Origin: Pseudomonadales bacterium
Lineage (GTDB): Bacteria > Pseudomonadota > Gammaproteobacteria > Pseudomonadales > Azotimanducaceae
Assembly (NCBI GenBank): GCA_022827245.1
Contig: JAJDTI010000155.1
Location: forward strand, 1-47,645
Length of the DNA stretch: 47,645 nt
Direction of reading: 5' to 3'
In this document: in pieces, positions 8,931-17,871 of the stretch
How positions within the stretch are numbered: the stretch's first letter is position 1
Layout of the letters: every line of letters begins with the position of its first letter
The notes under the pieces: model-generated
What the model was told of the DNA's origin: nothing
The model's database searches: none
The model's input: only the letters and a program-made list of their open reading frames with translations
Program-made: the position numbers and the translations under genes

Positions 8931-11144
8931 ATGCCCTCTCGGGTCGACAGTCGGGCCGACAGACAGGCCGGCGGGAGGGCGGCGCCGAAACGACGGGTCA
9001 CCACGCCCATCGTGCTCCAGATGCACGCAACGGAATGCGGCGCCGCCTGCCTCGGGATCGTGCTCGGCTACTTCGGGCGCCGGGTGCCGCTCACCGAGCT
9101 GCGCGAGCGATGCGAGGTGAGCCGCGACGGCAGCAGCGCCGCCAGCATCCTGCGGGGAGCGAGGCGCTACGGTCTCGAATGCAAGGGGCTCAGCGTGCGC
9201 GCGGAGCAACTGAAAGCGCTGCCGCTGCCCCTGATCGTGTTCTGGCAGTTCAGCCACTTCCTCGTCCTGGAAGGCATCGACGAGCGCAGCTTCCACCTCA
9301 ACGACCCGGCCACCGGGCGACGTCGGGTCTCCGCCGAGGAGTTCCACAAGAGCTACAGCGGCATCGCGCTGCGATTCGAGCCGGGCGCCGACTTCACACG
9401 CGGCGGAGAACGTCCCGGTCTGTTCCGGCAACTGGACACGTTGCTCGCCGGGTCATGGAGCGTGCTTGCCGGCGTGGTCGCCTGCGCGCTCATGCTGACG
9501 TTGCTGGCACTCGTCGTTCCCGCAGCGCTGCGTGTCTTCGTCGACGAGGTCCTGGCGAACCACGGCCCCTGGGGCGGACTGGTCGCCGCCCTGGCGGGGG
9601 GCGGTGCGCTGGTGTACGTCCTGTCGCTGCTCAAGCAACGGTTCCTGCGGCGCCTCGCGATACGGATCTCGGTGACGGGCTACAACGAAGGGCTGACGCG
9701 GCTGCTGCGTCTGCCGGTGGAGTTCTTCCACCACAGGCTGGTGGGCGACCTGACGGATCGCGTCTCGTCGATCGACCGGGTCGCGAAGAACCTGACGGAC
9801 CAGTTCGTCGTGCTCGTCGTCGACATGGCGATGAGCGCGGTGCTGCTCCTCGCGATGCTGGTCTACGACGTCGTGCTCGCGGCGATCGTGGTGTTGCTGG
9901 CCGTTCTGCACGGCGTCCTGGCGCGCTCCGTCAACGCGCTCCGGACCGTGCGAAGCCAGGCGATGCGTCGCGAACAGGGGTTGCTGATCGGCGTCGGCAT
10001 GCAGATGTTGAGTCATGCCGAGAACCTGCGCATGACGGGATCGGACGACCGCTACTTCTCGCGCTGGAGCGGCCAGCAGGCGCGCGAGCTGCAGGCGCGC
10101 CAGCTTCATGCGGAACTGGGCGCCGTCAACGCCGCGCTGCCGGGCATGATCGCCGCCATTCGCGCGGCGGCGGTCCTGGGCGTGGGAGGAAGCCTGGTCA
10201 TGGCCGGGGAGATGACCCTCGGAACGCTCGTCGGACTCTACGTCCTGGCCGAGATGTTCCTCGCGCCGGTCGGGCGGTTCCTGGAGTTCGCCGACCGGCG
10301 CCAGGCGCTGGAAACCGACCTGCAGCGACTGGAAGACATCTCCAGTACCGCGGAAGACCCGGTCTTCAGCCGCCGCAGTCCGGACTCCGAGACCATTCCC
10401 ACGTTCAACGGCCGGCTCCAGCTTGCCGGCCGGCTCGAACTGCGCAACGTGACCTTCGGCTTCAACAGGAGCCGGCCGCCGCTGATCGAGGACTTCAACC
10501 TCGTCATCGGGCCCGGGCAGCGGGTGGCGGTGGTCGGTCCGAGCGGGTCCGGGAAGTCGACCCTGGCGCGCCTCGTCGCGGGCATCTATCAGCCCTGGTC
10601 CGGCGAGATCCTGTTCGACGGACACCCGCGGGACGAGATTCCCGAAGAGGTGCTGCGGCGGTCCGTGTCCATGGTGGATCAGGACGTCGTGCTCTTTTCC
10701 GCGTCCCTGCGGGACAACATCACCTTGTGGAACCCGGCCGTGCCGGACGAGGTGATCGTTGCCGCGACGCGGGACGCCTGCATCCACGACGAGATCCTCC
10801 TGCGGCCGCAGGGGTATGGGACGCTCGTGGAGGAAGGCGGGGCGAACTTCAGCGGCGGCCAGCGCCAGCGGCTCGAGATCGCACGTGCGCTCGTCGGGCA
10901 TCCGACCGTGCTGGTTCTGGACGAGGCCACCAGCGCGCTCGACGCGGCGACGGAGGAACATGTCGACGACGCCCTGCGGCGTCGGGGCGTCACCTGCCTG
11001 ATCGTGGCGCACCGGCTGAGCACGGTGCGCGACTGCGACGAGATCATCGTGCTCGACAGGGGTGTCGAAGTGCAGCGCGGCACGCACGACGCGTTGATTG
11101 CGGACGAGGAAGGCGCCTACTACAAGCTGGTCAAGTCGGGCTGA
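8931..11144 (+). CDS. NHLM ABC transporter with C39 peptidase domain
   Basis: 737 residues in the order C39 peptidase (about 20-150), six TM helices (about 170-470), nucleotide-binding domain (about 500-737). Peptidase residues are C36 in HATECGAAC, H109 in FSHFLVLEG and D125 in LNDPATG. The ATPase has Walker A GPSGSGKST (K542), signature FSGGQRQRLE and Walker B VLVLDEATSALD. It should cut a leader after a double-Gly-like site (Gly-Gly, Ala-Gly) and export the core. Its most likely substrates are the precursor at 21430-21681 and possibly the leader-fusion at 14115. ATG 8931 follows the adaptor stop by two bases; the stop overlaps the next start (TGATG). Confidence 0.93.
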   Translation: MPSRVDSRADRQAGGRAAPKRRVTTPIVLQMHATECGAACLGIVLGYFGRRVPLTELRERCEVSRDGSSAASILRGARRYGLECKGLSVRAEQLKALPLPLIVFWQFSHFLVLEGIDERSFHLNDPATGRRRVSAEEFHKSYSGIALRFEPGADFTRGGERPGLFRQLDTLLAGSWSVLAGVVACALMLTLLALVVPAALRVFVDEVLANHGPWGGLVAALAGGGALVYVLSLLKQRFLRRLAIRISVTGYNEGLTRLLRLPVEFFHHRLVGDLTDRVSSIDRVAKNLTDQFVVLVVDMAMSAVLLLAMLVYDVVLAAIVVLLAVLHGVLARSVNALRTVRSQAMRREQGLLIGVGMQMLSHAENLRMTGSDDRYFSRWSGQQARELQARQLHAELGAVNAALPGMIAAIRAAAVLGVGGSLVMAGEMTLGTLVGLYVLAEMFLAPVGRFLEFADRRQALETDLQRLEDISSTAEDPVFSRRSPDSETIPTFNGRLQLAGRLELRNVTFGFNRSRPPLIEDFNLVIGPGQRVAVVGPSGSGKSTLARLVAGIYQPWSGEILFDGHPRDEIPEEVLRRSVSMVDQDVVLFSASLRDNITLWNPAVPDEVIVAATRDACIHDEILLRPQGYGTLVEEGGANFSGGQRQRLEIARALVGHPTVLVLDEATSALDAATEEHVDDALRRRGVTCLIVAHRLSTVRDCDEIIVLDRGVEVQRGTHDALIADEEGAYYKLVKSG

Positions 11145-14101
11145 TGCAGGACGCAGAGCGGCAGTACGCGTCGTTGGCGGAGCTGGCCGGTCGCTCCGGC
11201 ATCTCCGTACCGTGCGCCGGCAACCTGCCGGTGGAGCTCGACGAGCCGGACAGTGTCTGGTTCATCGACCGGGGCGCCGTCGACCTGTTCCTGCTCGAGC
11301 GCAGGGACGGCGTGCAGCAGGCCGCGCCGCAGCACCTGCTCCGCAGCGAGTCGGGCCGGCTGTTGCCGGGTGTCGCGCCGGACGAACGGGAGGCGAACGG
11401 CCAGGACACCACGCTCGGGCTGGTCGCCAAGGGGCTGCCCGATACCGTCCTCAAGCGCCTGCCGGCGTCCAGCCTGTCGGAGGTGCATCCCGCCGAACTC
11501 GCGGAGCAGACCGACGCCTGGCTGACGGCCATCACCGACACGCTGGCGCGCTTCGTGAGCCGCTTCCCGCGTCCGACCGCCCTCGCCGAACCCGGTCTGA
11601 CCCAGGCGCTGACGCCTTGCACGCTGTCGGCACGGCGGGGCGTGGTGTGGGTATCGGAACCGTCACGCGGTGCGAGCCTGTTCATGGACCTGGTCGACCA
11701 GGCCGAACTCGCCGAGGCGACCGGTCCGCGTGAGGCGCTGATCCCGCTGACGCGGACGAGTTGGCTCACCCTGTTCGACGAGGCGACCGTGGCGGGCCTG
11801 TCCACGGAAACGCTGGCGCGGGAAGGCCGGCTGCTGCCGGCGCTGGCCTCGTTTCACGCGGTCGCCTTCCGCCTGGAGCGCCTCAACCGTCGACTGGCGG
11901 TGGTCGACGACGCGAATCTCGAGCGGGAGCGCACGGCCAGCCGGCGCACGGCGGAACAGGCGGCGCGGCAGCGGCTCTTCAACATCTACGACCTGCCGGT
12001 CGACCGGGAGGCGGCCGTCGAGGACACGGCGCTGGCGGATGCACTGCACATCGTCGGACGCCACCAGGGAATCGACTTCCGCGTCCCGGCGCGCGCGCGG
12101 CCCTCCGATCCCCCGGTCAGTCTCGTGGACGTTCTCGATGCGTCCGGGGTGCGCGCCCGGCGCGTGCGGCTCGGCTCCGGGAGCGACTCCGGGAGCGTAT
12201 GGTGGCGCGGCGACAGCAACGCGTTGCTGGCGTTCCGCGCCGAGGACGGGCAACCGGTCGCGCTGCTTCCGGGTGCTCTCGGGCGGTACCGGGAAGTCGA
12301 CCCGGTCAGCAAGCGCAACGTCCGCGTGACGCCGGCCCGGGCCGCAGCGCTGGCGGACGAAGCCTGGATGTTCTACCGGCCCTTGCCGGCCAGGGCCGTG
12401 CGACCGGCGGACCTGCTGGCGACGGCCATGCGTGGATCTGGCGCGGACGTGGCGCGTCTGGTGCTCGCGGGGATTCCCGGCGGCCTGATCAAGCTGCTCC
12501 CCGCGCTTGCGCTGGGATTCGTCGCGAATCACCTGGCGGGGGGCGGAGGCGTGGGGGCGCTGTATGCCGTGGCCGTGACGCTCGCGGGGTTCGGCCTGCT
12601 CGGCGCGCTGCTCCACCTGTTCCAGAACACGGCGATGATGCGGCTCGAGGGGCGCTCGGCGTCGCGGGTCGAAGCGGCCTTCTGGGATCGGCTCATGCGG
12701 CTTCCACCCAGCGTGCTGCACCGCCAGCCGGCCGGCGATCTGGCCATGTCCGGGATGACGTTCCAGAACCTCCGCGACGGCTTGCAGGGGGTCGTCGCCG
12801 ACAGCCTGCTGTCCGCGGTGTTCCTGCTGCCGGTCTTCGGCGTGATCTTCTTCTACGACGCGACGCTCGGGATCGTCGCCCTCGTCTTCAGCCTGGTTGC
12901 GTTGGCGGTGACCGTCGTCCTCGGGCTGCGTCAGATCGCGCCCCACGGGCGGATGATCGGTGCCGTGCGCCGCGTCGCCGGCCACCTGTTCCAGGTGGTG
13001 GGCGGCATCGCCAAGCTGCGCGTGGAGAACGCGGAGGGATCGGCGTTCGCGATCTGGGCCCGCGATTATCGCGAGCAGAAACGCGCGGAACTCGAACTGG
13101 GGGCGCTCGAGGGACATGCGCGGGCCTTCGGCGACGCACTCCCCTTCCTCGCGGGCGCGGTACTGCTCTTCGTGGTGGCGAACGCGGACGAACGGAACGT
13201 CCCGGTCGGGGACTTCCTGGTCGTCTACACTGTCTTCGTCGTCTTCCAGTCCGCCATCGCCCGGCTTGGCGAGTCCTTCGGCACCGTCGCCGCCATGGTG
13301 CCGGCTTTCGACCAGATGCGGCCGTTACTCGGCGCGGTGCCGGAGGCCGAGGTCGAAGGAGAGCCGGTGGAGCGCCTGGGCGGCGACGTGCTCTTCGACC
13401 ACGTCTCCTTCCGCTACGACCCGGAGGGGCCCCTGATTCTCGACGACGTCACGATCCGGGCGCGCCCCGGCGAGTTCATCGCCATTGCCGGGGAGTCCGG
13501 CGCCGGCAAGAGCACGCTGTTCCGGCTCGCGCTAGGGATCGACCGCCCGTCCGCCGGCGCGGTGTACTACGACGGGCGCGACCTGAAACACCTGAACCTG
13601 AAGCAGGTGCGCCGGAGAATCGGGACGGTTCCCCAGTCGGTGCGGCTCCATCCCCAGGACATCTGGGACAACATCGTGGCCCACCACGAGGGAACGACCA
13701 CGGAGGAAGTGTGGGAGACGGCCCGTGCCGCCGGCATGGAGCGCGAGATCAAGGCCATGCCCATGGGGATGATGACGATGGTCGGCGGCAGCGGCGGGGT
13801 CCTGTCGGGCGGCGAGAGTCAACGCGTCACCATCGCCCGGTCGCTGATCGGCGGCCCGCGGATCATGCTGCTCGACGAGGCCACCAACTGGCTCGACAAC
13901 GAGAGCCAGGCCGAGGTCATGCGGAACCTGGCGCTCCTGACGTCGACCCGGATCGTGATCGCCCATCGCCTGTCCACGCTGGAACAGGCCGACCGGATCT
14001 ATGTCATGCAGGCCGGCAAGGTCGTACAGGACGGCTCTTTCGCGGAACTCATGGAGGTCGAGGGGGTGTTCCGGGAACTGGTCAGAAGGCAGGTCGCCTG
14101 A
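11144..14101 (+). CDS. NHLM ABC transporter, second ATP-binding subunit
   Basis: 985 residues, the long non-peptidase ABC partner of NHLM exporters. The first roughly 440 residues are soluble with a cyclic-nucleotide-binding-like region (DSVWFIDRGAVDLFLLE near 30-50) and a degenerate middle domain. TM helices follow (about 430-700), then an ATPase with Walker A GESGAGKST (K789), signature LSGGESQRV and Walker B IMLLDEATNWLD. The N-terminal half probably senses or positions the peptide rather than hydrolysing anything. It starts within the stop codon of the C39 protein, so the two are translated together and probably form a heterodimer. The next gene begins 13 bases downstream. Confidence 0.92.
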   Translation: MQDAERQYASLAELAGRSGISVPCAGNLPVELDEPDSVWFIDRGAVDLFLLERRDGVQQAAPQHLLRSESGRLLPGVAPDEREANGQDTTLGLVAKGLPDTVLKRLPASSLSEVHPAELAEQTDAWLTAITDTLARFVSRFPRPTALAEPGLTQALTPCTLSARRGVVWVSEPSRGASLFMDLVDQAELAEATGPREALIPLTRTSWLTLFDEATVAGLSTETLAREGRLLPALASFHAVAFRLERLNRRLAVVDDANLERERTASRRTAEQAARQRLFNIYDLPVDREAAVEDTALADALHIVGRHQGIDFRVPARARPSDPPVSLVDVLDASGVRARRVRLGSGSDSGSVWWRGDSNALLAFRAEDGQPVALLPGALGRYREVDPVSKRNVRVTPARAAALADEAWMFYRPLPARAVRPADLLATAMRGSGADVARLVLAGIPGGLIKLLPALALGFVANHLAGGGGVGALYAVAVTLAGFGLLGALLHLFQNTAMMRLEGRSASRVEAAFWDRLMRLPPSVLHRQPAGDLAMSGMTFQNLRDGLQGVVADSLLSAVFLLPVFGVIFFYDATLGIVALVFSLVALAVTVVLGLRQIAPHGRMIGAVRRVAGHLFQVVGGIAKLRVENAEGSAFAIWARDYREQKRAELELGALEGHARAFGDALPFLAGAVLLFVVANADERNVPVGDFLVVYTVFVVFQSAIARLGESFGTVAAMVPAFDQMRPLLGAVPEAEVEGEPVERLGGDVLFDHVSFRYDPEGPLILDDVTIRARPGEFIAIAGESGAGKSTLFRLALGIDRPSAGAVYYDGRDLKHLNLKQVRRRIGTVPQSVRLHPQDIWDNIVAHHEGTTTEEVWETARAAGMEREIKAMPMGMMTMVGGSGGVLSGGESQRVTIARSLIGGPRIMLLDEATNWLDNESQAEVMRNLALLTSTRIVIAHRLSTLEQADRIYVMQAGKVVQDGSFAELMEVEGVFRELVRRQVA

Positions 14102-14114
14102 GTCGGGCGGGCAG

Positions 14115-15425
14115 ATGAAGGAACCCCTCGACGCGACCCAACGTCTCCTCGCAAGAGCGCGGAGGGACGCTGCGTTCCGCGAGCGCCTGCTCGCGGACCC
14201 GAAGGCCGCCATGGAGCAGGAACTCGGCCGGGCGCTGTCCGACGGCTACGAGATCCACGTGCACGAGGAGACCGATGCCGCGACGCACCTGGTGCTCCCG
14301 CCGAAGAGCAGGTTCAGCGAGGAAGAACGCGAGGCGGCCCGGACCGGCGGCGCTTCGCTCGAGTTCCTGAAGAAGACCATGTACGACCCCGCGCCGCCGA
14401 TGCGTCCTCCGGCGCGGAACCCGGCCGCCGACGGGTTGCGTTCCCAGGCGCCCGAGGCGCTCGTCGAGGCGGGCAGGGAGTGCATCCGGCGCGGTCTCGC
14501 CTTCCTCGAATCCACGATCGACGAGAACGGGGCCTGGCACTGCATCCGGTTCAACATGGGCGACCCGGACATCCCGCGCCACTTCGAACGGCCCCCTTTC
14601 ATTTCGGCCATGTGCGTACTTGCGCTCGAGAGCTGCGATGAGCCGCTGGCCCGGGACCTGTGCGCGCGTACTGCAGCGTACCTGGTCGACACCATGGAGT
14701 ATCCCGGGCTCTGGCGCTACTACCGCCACCTGCCTCAGGACCTCGACAGCAGCACCCTCTGTTCGCTGGTCGTCGGGACGCATCCGTGGATCATGCTCGA
14801 GCGGAACGTGCCGCGCATGCTGGCGAACCGGGACGGGGACGGTCGTTTCATGACGTGGGTGCTCGAGGAAGACGAACCCGATGTGGTGCCGGTGTTCCGC
14901 ATCGAAGCCGATCCCGTGGTCAACGCGAACGACATCGCCTGCCTGGGCGACCGCCCGGAGACCAGGGACGCTCAGCAATGGCTGAAGGGCCTGATTGCCG
15001 AAGGCACCCCCGAGGGCCTGTCGAAGTGGTATCCGGACACGATCGCGGTCTACTATGCGACGACGCGCGCCATGACGCGCGCCAGGTCGGCTCTGAGTCA
15101 ACTGGGTCCTGTCCTTGCCGACCGCATCCTGGCCCTGCGCGACGAGAAGGGAGAGTTCGGGAACATCCTGCAGACCGCCCAGGCGGTGTCGGCGCTCGCC
15201 AGCATCGGCAGCCTCGACCGGATCGACGCGAAACGCCAGATCGAGAGGCTCCTGAGTTGCCAGCGGGAGGACGGCAGTTGGCCGGAGTTGCTCGCATTCG
15301 GCGACCAGTCGTTGCGTTGGGGCGTCGTAGGGCAGATAGGACACGGCTCGGAGGCCGTGACGTCCGCGTTCTGCATCGAGGCCCTGGAATGCCTCGTCCA
15401 GGGACTGGGCGCGACCGGGCGATGA
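14115..15425 (+). CDS. NHLP leader peptide fused to terpene-cyclase-like toroid domain
   Basis: 436 residues in two parts. Residues 1-79 are an NHLP (nitrile-hydratase-alpha-like) leader. Positions 18-78 align without any gap to the precursor encoded at 21430-21681, with 28 identities by my hand count, including FR at 21-22, LLADPK at 25-30, QELG at 35-38, VHE at 49-51 and LPP at 61-63. The leader ends in T-G78-G79-A, a C39-type cleavage motif. Residues about 105-436 look like an alpha/alpha toroid of the squalene-cyclase/prenyltransferase superfamily: D209-L-D-S-S-T resembles the class II cyclase acid motif, and QREDGSW (Q383-W389) is a QW repeat. It could be an enzyme docked on the maturation machinery by its leader, or a cargo cut and exported by the C39 transporter. 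I know no described protein of this design. Confidence 0.8.
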   Translation: MKEPLDATQRLLARARRDAAFRERLLADPKAAMEQELGRALSDGYEIHVHEETDAATHLVLPPKSRFSEEEREAARTGGASLEFLKKTMYDPAPPMRPPARNPAADGLRSQAPEALVEAGRECIRRGLAFLESTIDENGAWHCIRFNMGDPDIPRHFERPPFISAMCVLALESCDEPLARDLCARTAAYLVDTMEYPGLWRYYRHLPQDLDSSTLCSLVVGTHPWIMLERNVPRMLANRDGDGRFMTWVLEEDEPDVVPVFRIEADPVVNANDIACLGDRPETRDAQQWLKGLIAEGTPEGLSKWYPDTIAVYYATTRAMTRARSALSQLGPVLADRILALRDEKGEFGNILQTAQAVSALASIGSLDRIDAKRQIERLLSCQREDGSWPELLAFGDQSLRWGVVGQIGHGSEAVTSAFCIEALECLVQGLGATGR

Positions 15426-15470
15426 CAAGGGCGATGCGAGGGAGTAGCCGTCAGGTAGAGTAGAGCCGCC

Positions 15471-17867
15471 ATGCCGCAAGAAACAGCCGCCTCCGTGGGG
15501 CCGGACAGGACTGACATGACGCGGTACGTCGAACCCTCGCTCGTCAACGCCCTGCCGCACTACCTGCCCCTGGGCATCTTCCCGCTGATCGTTGTTGCCG
15601 TGATCCACGGCGGCTGGTGGTTGTTGCCCCCCTTCCTCTTCATGAGCGTTTCAGGGCCGATGGACCGCGCGCTGGGCCCCGACGGACGCAACATGGATCC
15701 CGCGAACACGCCGGAACGTCGCCTGTTCTGGCACAACCTGCCGGTCTGGTCCTGGGCGTTCCTGTGGCCGCCGACGCTCGTCTTCGGCATGTGGCAGATC
15801 CTCGTGGCCAACCCGTTCGCGCTCTGGGAAGACGTGCTGCTGGCCATCATCCTGACCATGGAGGCACAGGCCGTCTTCGTGGTCGGTCACGAACTCGTGC
15901 ACCGGCGGTCCACCTGGGAGAGGCGACTGGGCGAGTTCCTGCTGGCGTCGGCCTCGTACCCGCAGTACGCGACCGAACACGTCTACATCCATCATGCCCA
16001 CGTCGGTACACCCACGGACGTGGGTTCGGCGCCCAAGGGAGAGAGCTTCTGGAGCTACTTTCCGAAGGAAGTCGTCAGCAACCTCACCAACTCCTGGAAG
16101 GCGGCGCGCCAACGCCTGGCGCGACGTCGGTTGCCCGTGTGGCACTACACGAATCCGTTCTGGCGATACGGGCTGTGCGTGGCGTTCTGGTACGGACTGG
16201 TGTTCTGGATGAGCGGCGTCTGGGCGGTGTTGGTGTTCGCGTTCCTCGGGTTTGGCTGCGTCTTCTCGATGAAGATCAGCAACTACTTCCAGCACTACGG
16301 TCTGCGCCGGGTCCGTCTGCCGAACGGTCGCTGGGAGAGGGCGATGCCGCGGCACTCCTGGAGCGCGGACTGGAAGTTCAGCAACTGGATGTTCTTCAAC
16401 ATGCAGCGCCACGCGGACCACCACGCGATGGCGACCCGGCAGTTTCCGTTGCTGCAGATCCTTGACGCCGACGAGTCGCCCGTGTTGCCGGGGACTTACG
16501 CGGACATGATGAATATCGTGCTGCGCCCCAGGCGCTGGTTCGAGAAGATGGATCCGCTGGTGGACCAGTGGCGCGCGCGCTTCTATCCGGAGATCGACGA
16601 CTGGAGCGCCTACGACAGTCCGATTTCGGCGGCGCGGCCGGAGGCGTTCGACGCGATCGTCGAGATCTTCGGCGCGGCGCCCAGGCTCGCCGGCTGGATC
16701 GAGCGGAGTCCGGAACTGCTTGACGCGCTACAGGACCGGGAGTTCACCGACCTCGACCTGCCGAAGGGATTCGGGCCGGACCCGGAGACCGAGGCGATCG
16801 CGCGGCGCGGGTTGGCGCGGCTGTACTGGACCCACGAAATGGGCGTGGGCGAGATGCAGGAGCTGATCGCCGAGCTGCCCACGGCCGATGCGAAGGAAAC
16901 GGCCGAGACCGTGCGGAACTGGTCGAACGACAAGGCGTTTCAGGTCGGCATGCACGTCGTGCGCGGCAACCTCTCGCCGGGGGAGGCCCGGATCGCGCTG
17001 TCCAACCTTGCCGAGGCTTCCGTCACGACGGTGCTGGCGGCCGTGGTCGCGGACTTCGTGGACCGGGCGGGCCCGCTACGGACGGGCGGGGTCGCAGCGG
17101 TCTTCCTGGGGGACCTCGCGAGCAGGGAGGTCTGTCCCGGCGTGGCGGTCGACATGCTGTTCGTGCACGACGGCCTGCGGCCGGGCGAAGACGAACGCCT
17201 GACTCGGGGCTTCCGCGAAGGCCTGACCGACCTCACGCAGGACAGCCTGTTGTTCTCCCCGCTGCCGCGCGACTCCGAAACCTGTGTCGCGCTCGCGCTC
17301 GGCGACCTGGTGGAGCATGGGGAGAAGACCCCGCGCGGCGAGATTCCACCCCTCGCCCGGGCGCGCTGCGTCTTCGAGTGCGGCGACCCGGACATCGGTC
17401 GCAGGTTCGGTGCAGCACGGGGCGAAGTCCTGCGGGGCTGTGGCGCCGACGAATCGCGGATCGCGGCGTTGCGGCAGCCGCGGGACGACTCCGCCGAGGC
17501 AGATGTGTCGTCCTTCACGGGCATGCCGGGCGGACTGGGCGACATCGAAAGGACGGCGCGACTTCTGCAGCTGCGGGAGTTGCACGAGGCGGAGGACATC
17601 GACGATCCGGCCCCGACCGCCGCGGACGTGTTGCGGCGCGCCGGCGCCGAGCCCCTCGCACGGGCCGCGGAAACGTGGCGGGACCTGCAGGGCATCATGC
17701 GCTTGGTCGGGGAGCGGGGATTCGATCCCGACGCGGCGGGCCCGGGGGTCAGATCGCTTGTCGCGCGCGCTTGCGGACACGAGGACTTCGATGCGCTGCG
17801 CTCGGCGATGGCCGACACCGCGCGGCGCGCCGCGGCGGAGATCGACACGCTCGTCCCGGGCGCCTGA
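15471..17867 (+). CDS. AlkB-type membrane hydroxylase fused to pseudo-GlnE domain
   Basis: 798 residues. Residues 1-370 are an AlkB-like di-iron membrane hydroxylase: TM helices and His boxes H140-ELV-H144, H170-VYI-H174-H175 followed by the AlkB-type GTPTD...GE segment, NYFQH275YGL, and RH314-AD-H317-H318. Residues about 385-798 resemble one half of glutamine synthetase adenylyltransferase GlnE: a PRLAGWIERSPELLDAL segment, LSNLAEA, and PGGLGDIE (D691, E693). The nucleotidyltransferase site is broken: where GlnE has GSDxD there is G-V-A559-V-D561, and the VDxRLRP motif reads ALALGDL. The C-terminal half is thus probably a binding or scaffold module. The start gives MPQETAAS. It could hydroxylate or desaturate the core peptide or a lipid moiety. 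Fusion of these two families is new to me. Confidence 0.82.
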   Translation: MPQETAASVGPDRTDMTRYVEPSLVNALPHYLPLGIFPLIVVAVIHGGWWLLPPFLFMSVSGPMDRALGPDGRNMDPANTPERRLFWHNLPVWSWAFLWPPTLVFGMWQILVANPFALWEDVLLAIILTMEAQAVFVVGHELVHRRSTWERRLGEFLLASASYPQYATEHVYIHHAHVGTPTDVGSAPKGESFWSYFPKEVVSNLTNSWKAARQRLARRRLPVWHYTNPFWRYGLCVAFWYGLVFWMSGVWAVLVFAFLGFGCVFSMKISNYFQHYGLRRVRLPNGRWERAMPRHSWSADWKFSNWMFFNMQRHADHHAMATRQFPLLQILDADESPVLPGTYADMMNIVLRPRRWFEKMDPLVDQWRARFYPEIDDWSAYDSPISAARPEAFDAIVEIFGAAPRLAGWIERSPELLDALQDREFTDLDLPKGFGPDPETEAIARRGLARLYWTHEMGVGEMQELIAELPTADAKETAETVRNWSNDKAFQVGMHVVRGNLSPGEARIALSNLAEASVTTVLAAVVADFVDRAGPLRTGGVAAVFLGDLASREVCPGVAVDMLFVHDGLRPGEDERLTRGFREGLTDLTQDSLLFSPLPRDSETCVALALGDLVEHGEKTPRGEIPPLARARCVFECGDPDIGRRFGAARGEVLRGCGADESRIAALRQPRDDSAEADVSSFTGMPGGLGDIERTARLLQLRELHEAEDIDDPAPTAADVLRRAGAEPLARAAETWRDLQGIMRLVGERGFDPDAAGPGVRSLVARACGHEDFDALRSAMADTARRAAAEIDTLVPGA

Positions 17868-17871
17868 GGGG

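Noticed and set aside
11663..13117. Long minus-strand open frame inside the second NHLM ABC gene
   Set aside because: His/Arg/Gln-rich shadow typical of high-G+C DNA; the plus frame has TM helices and complete ATPase motifs.
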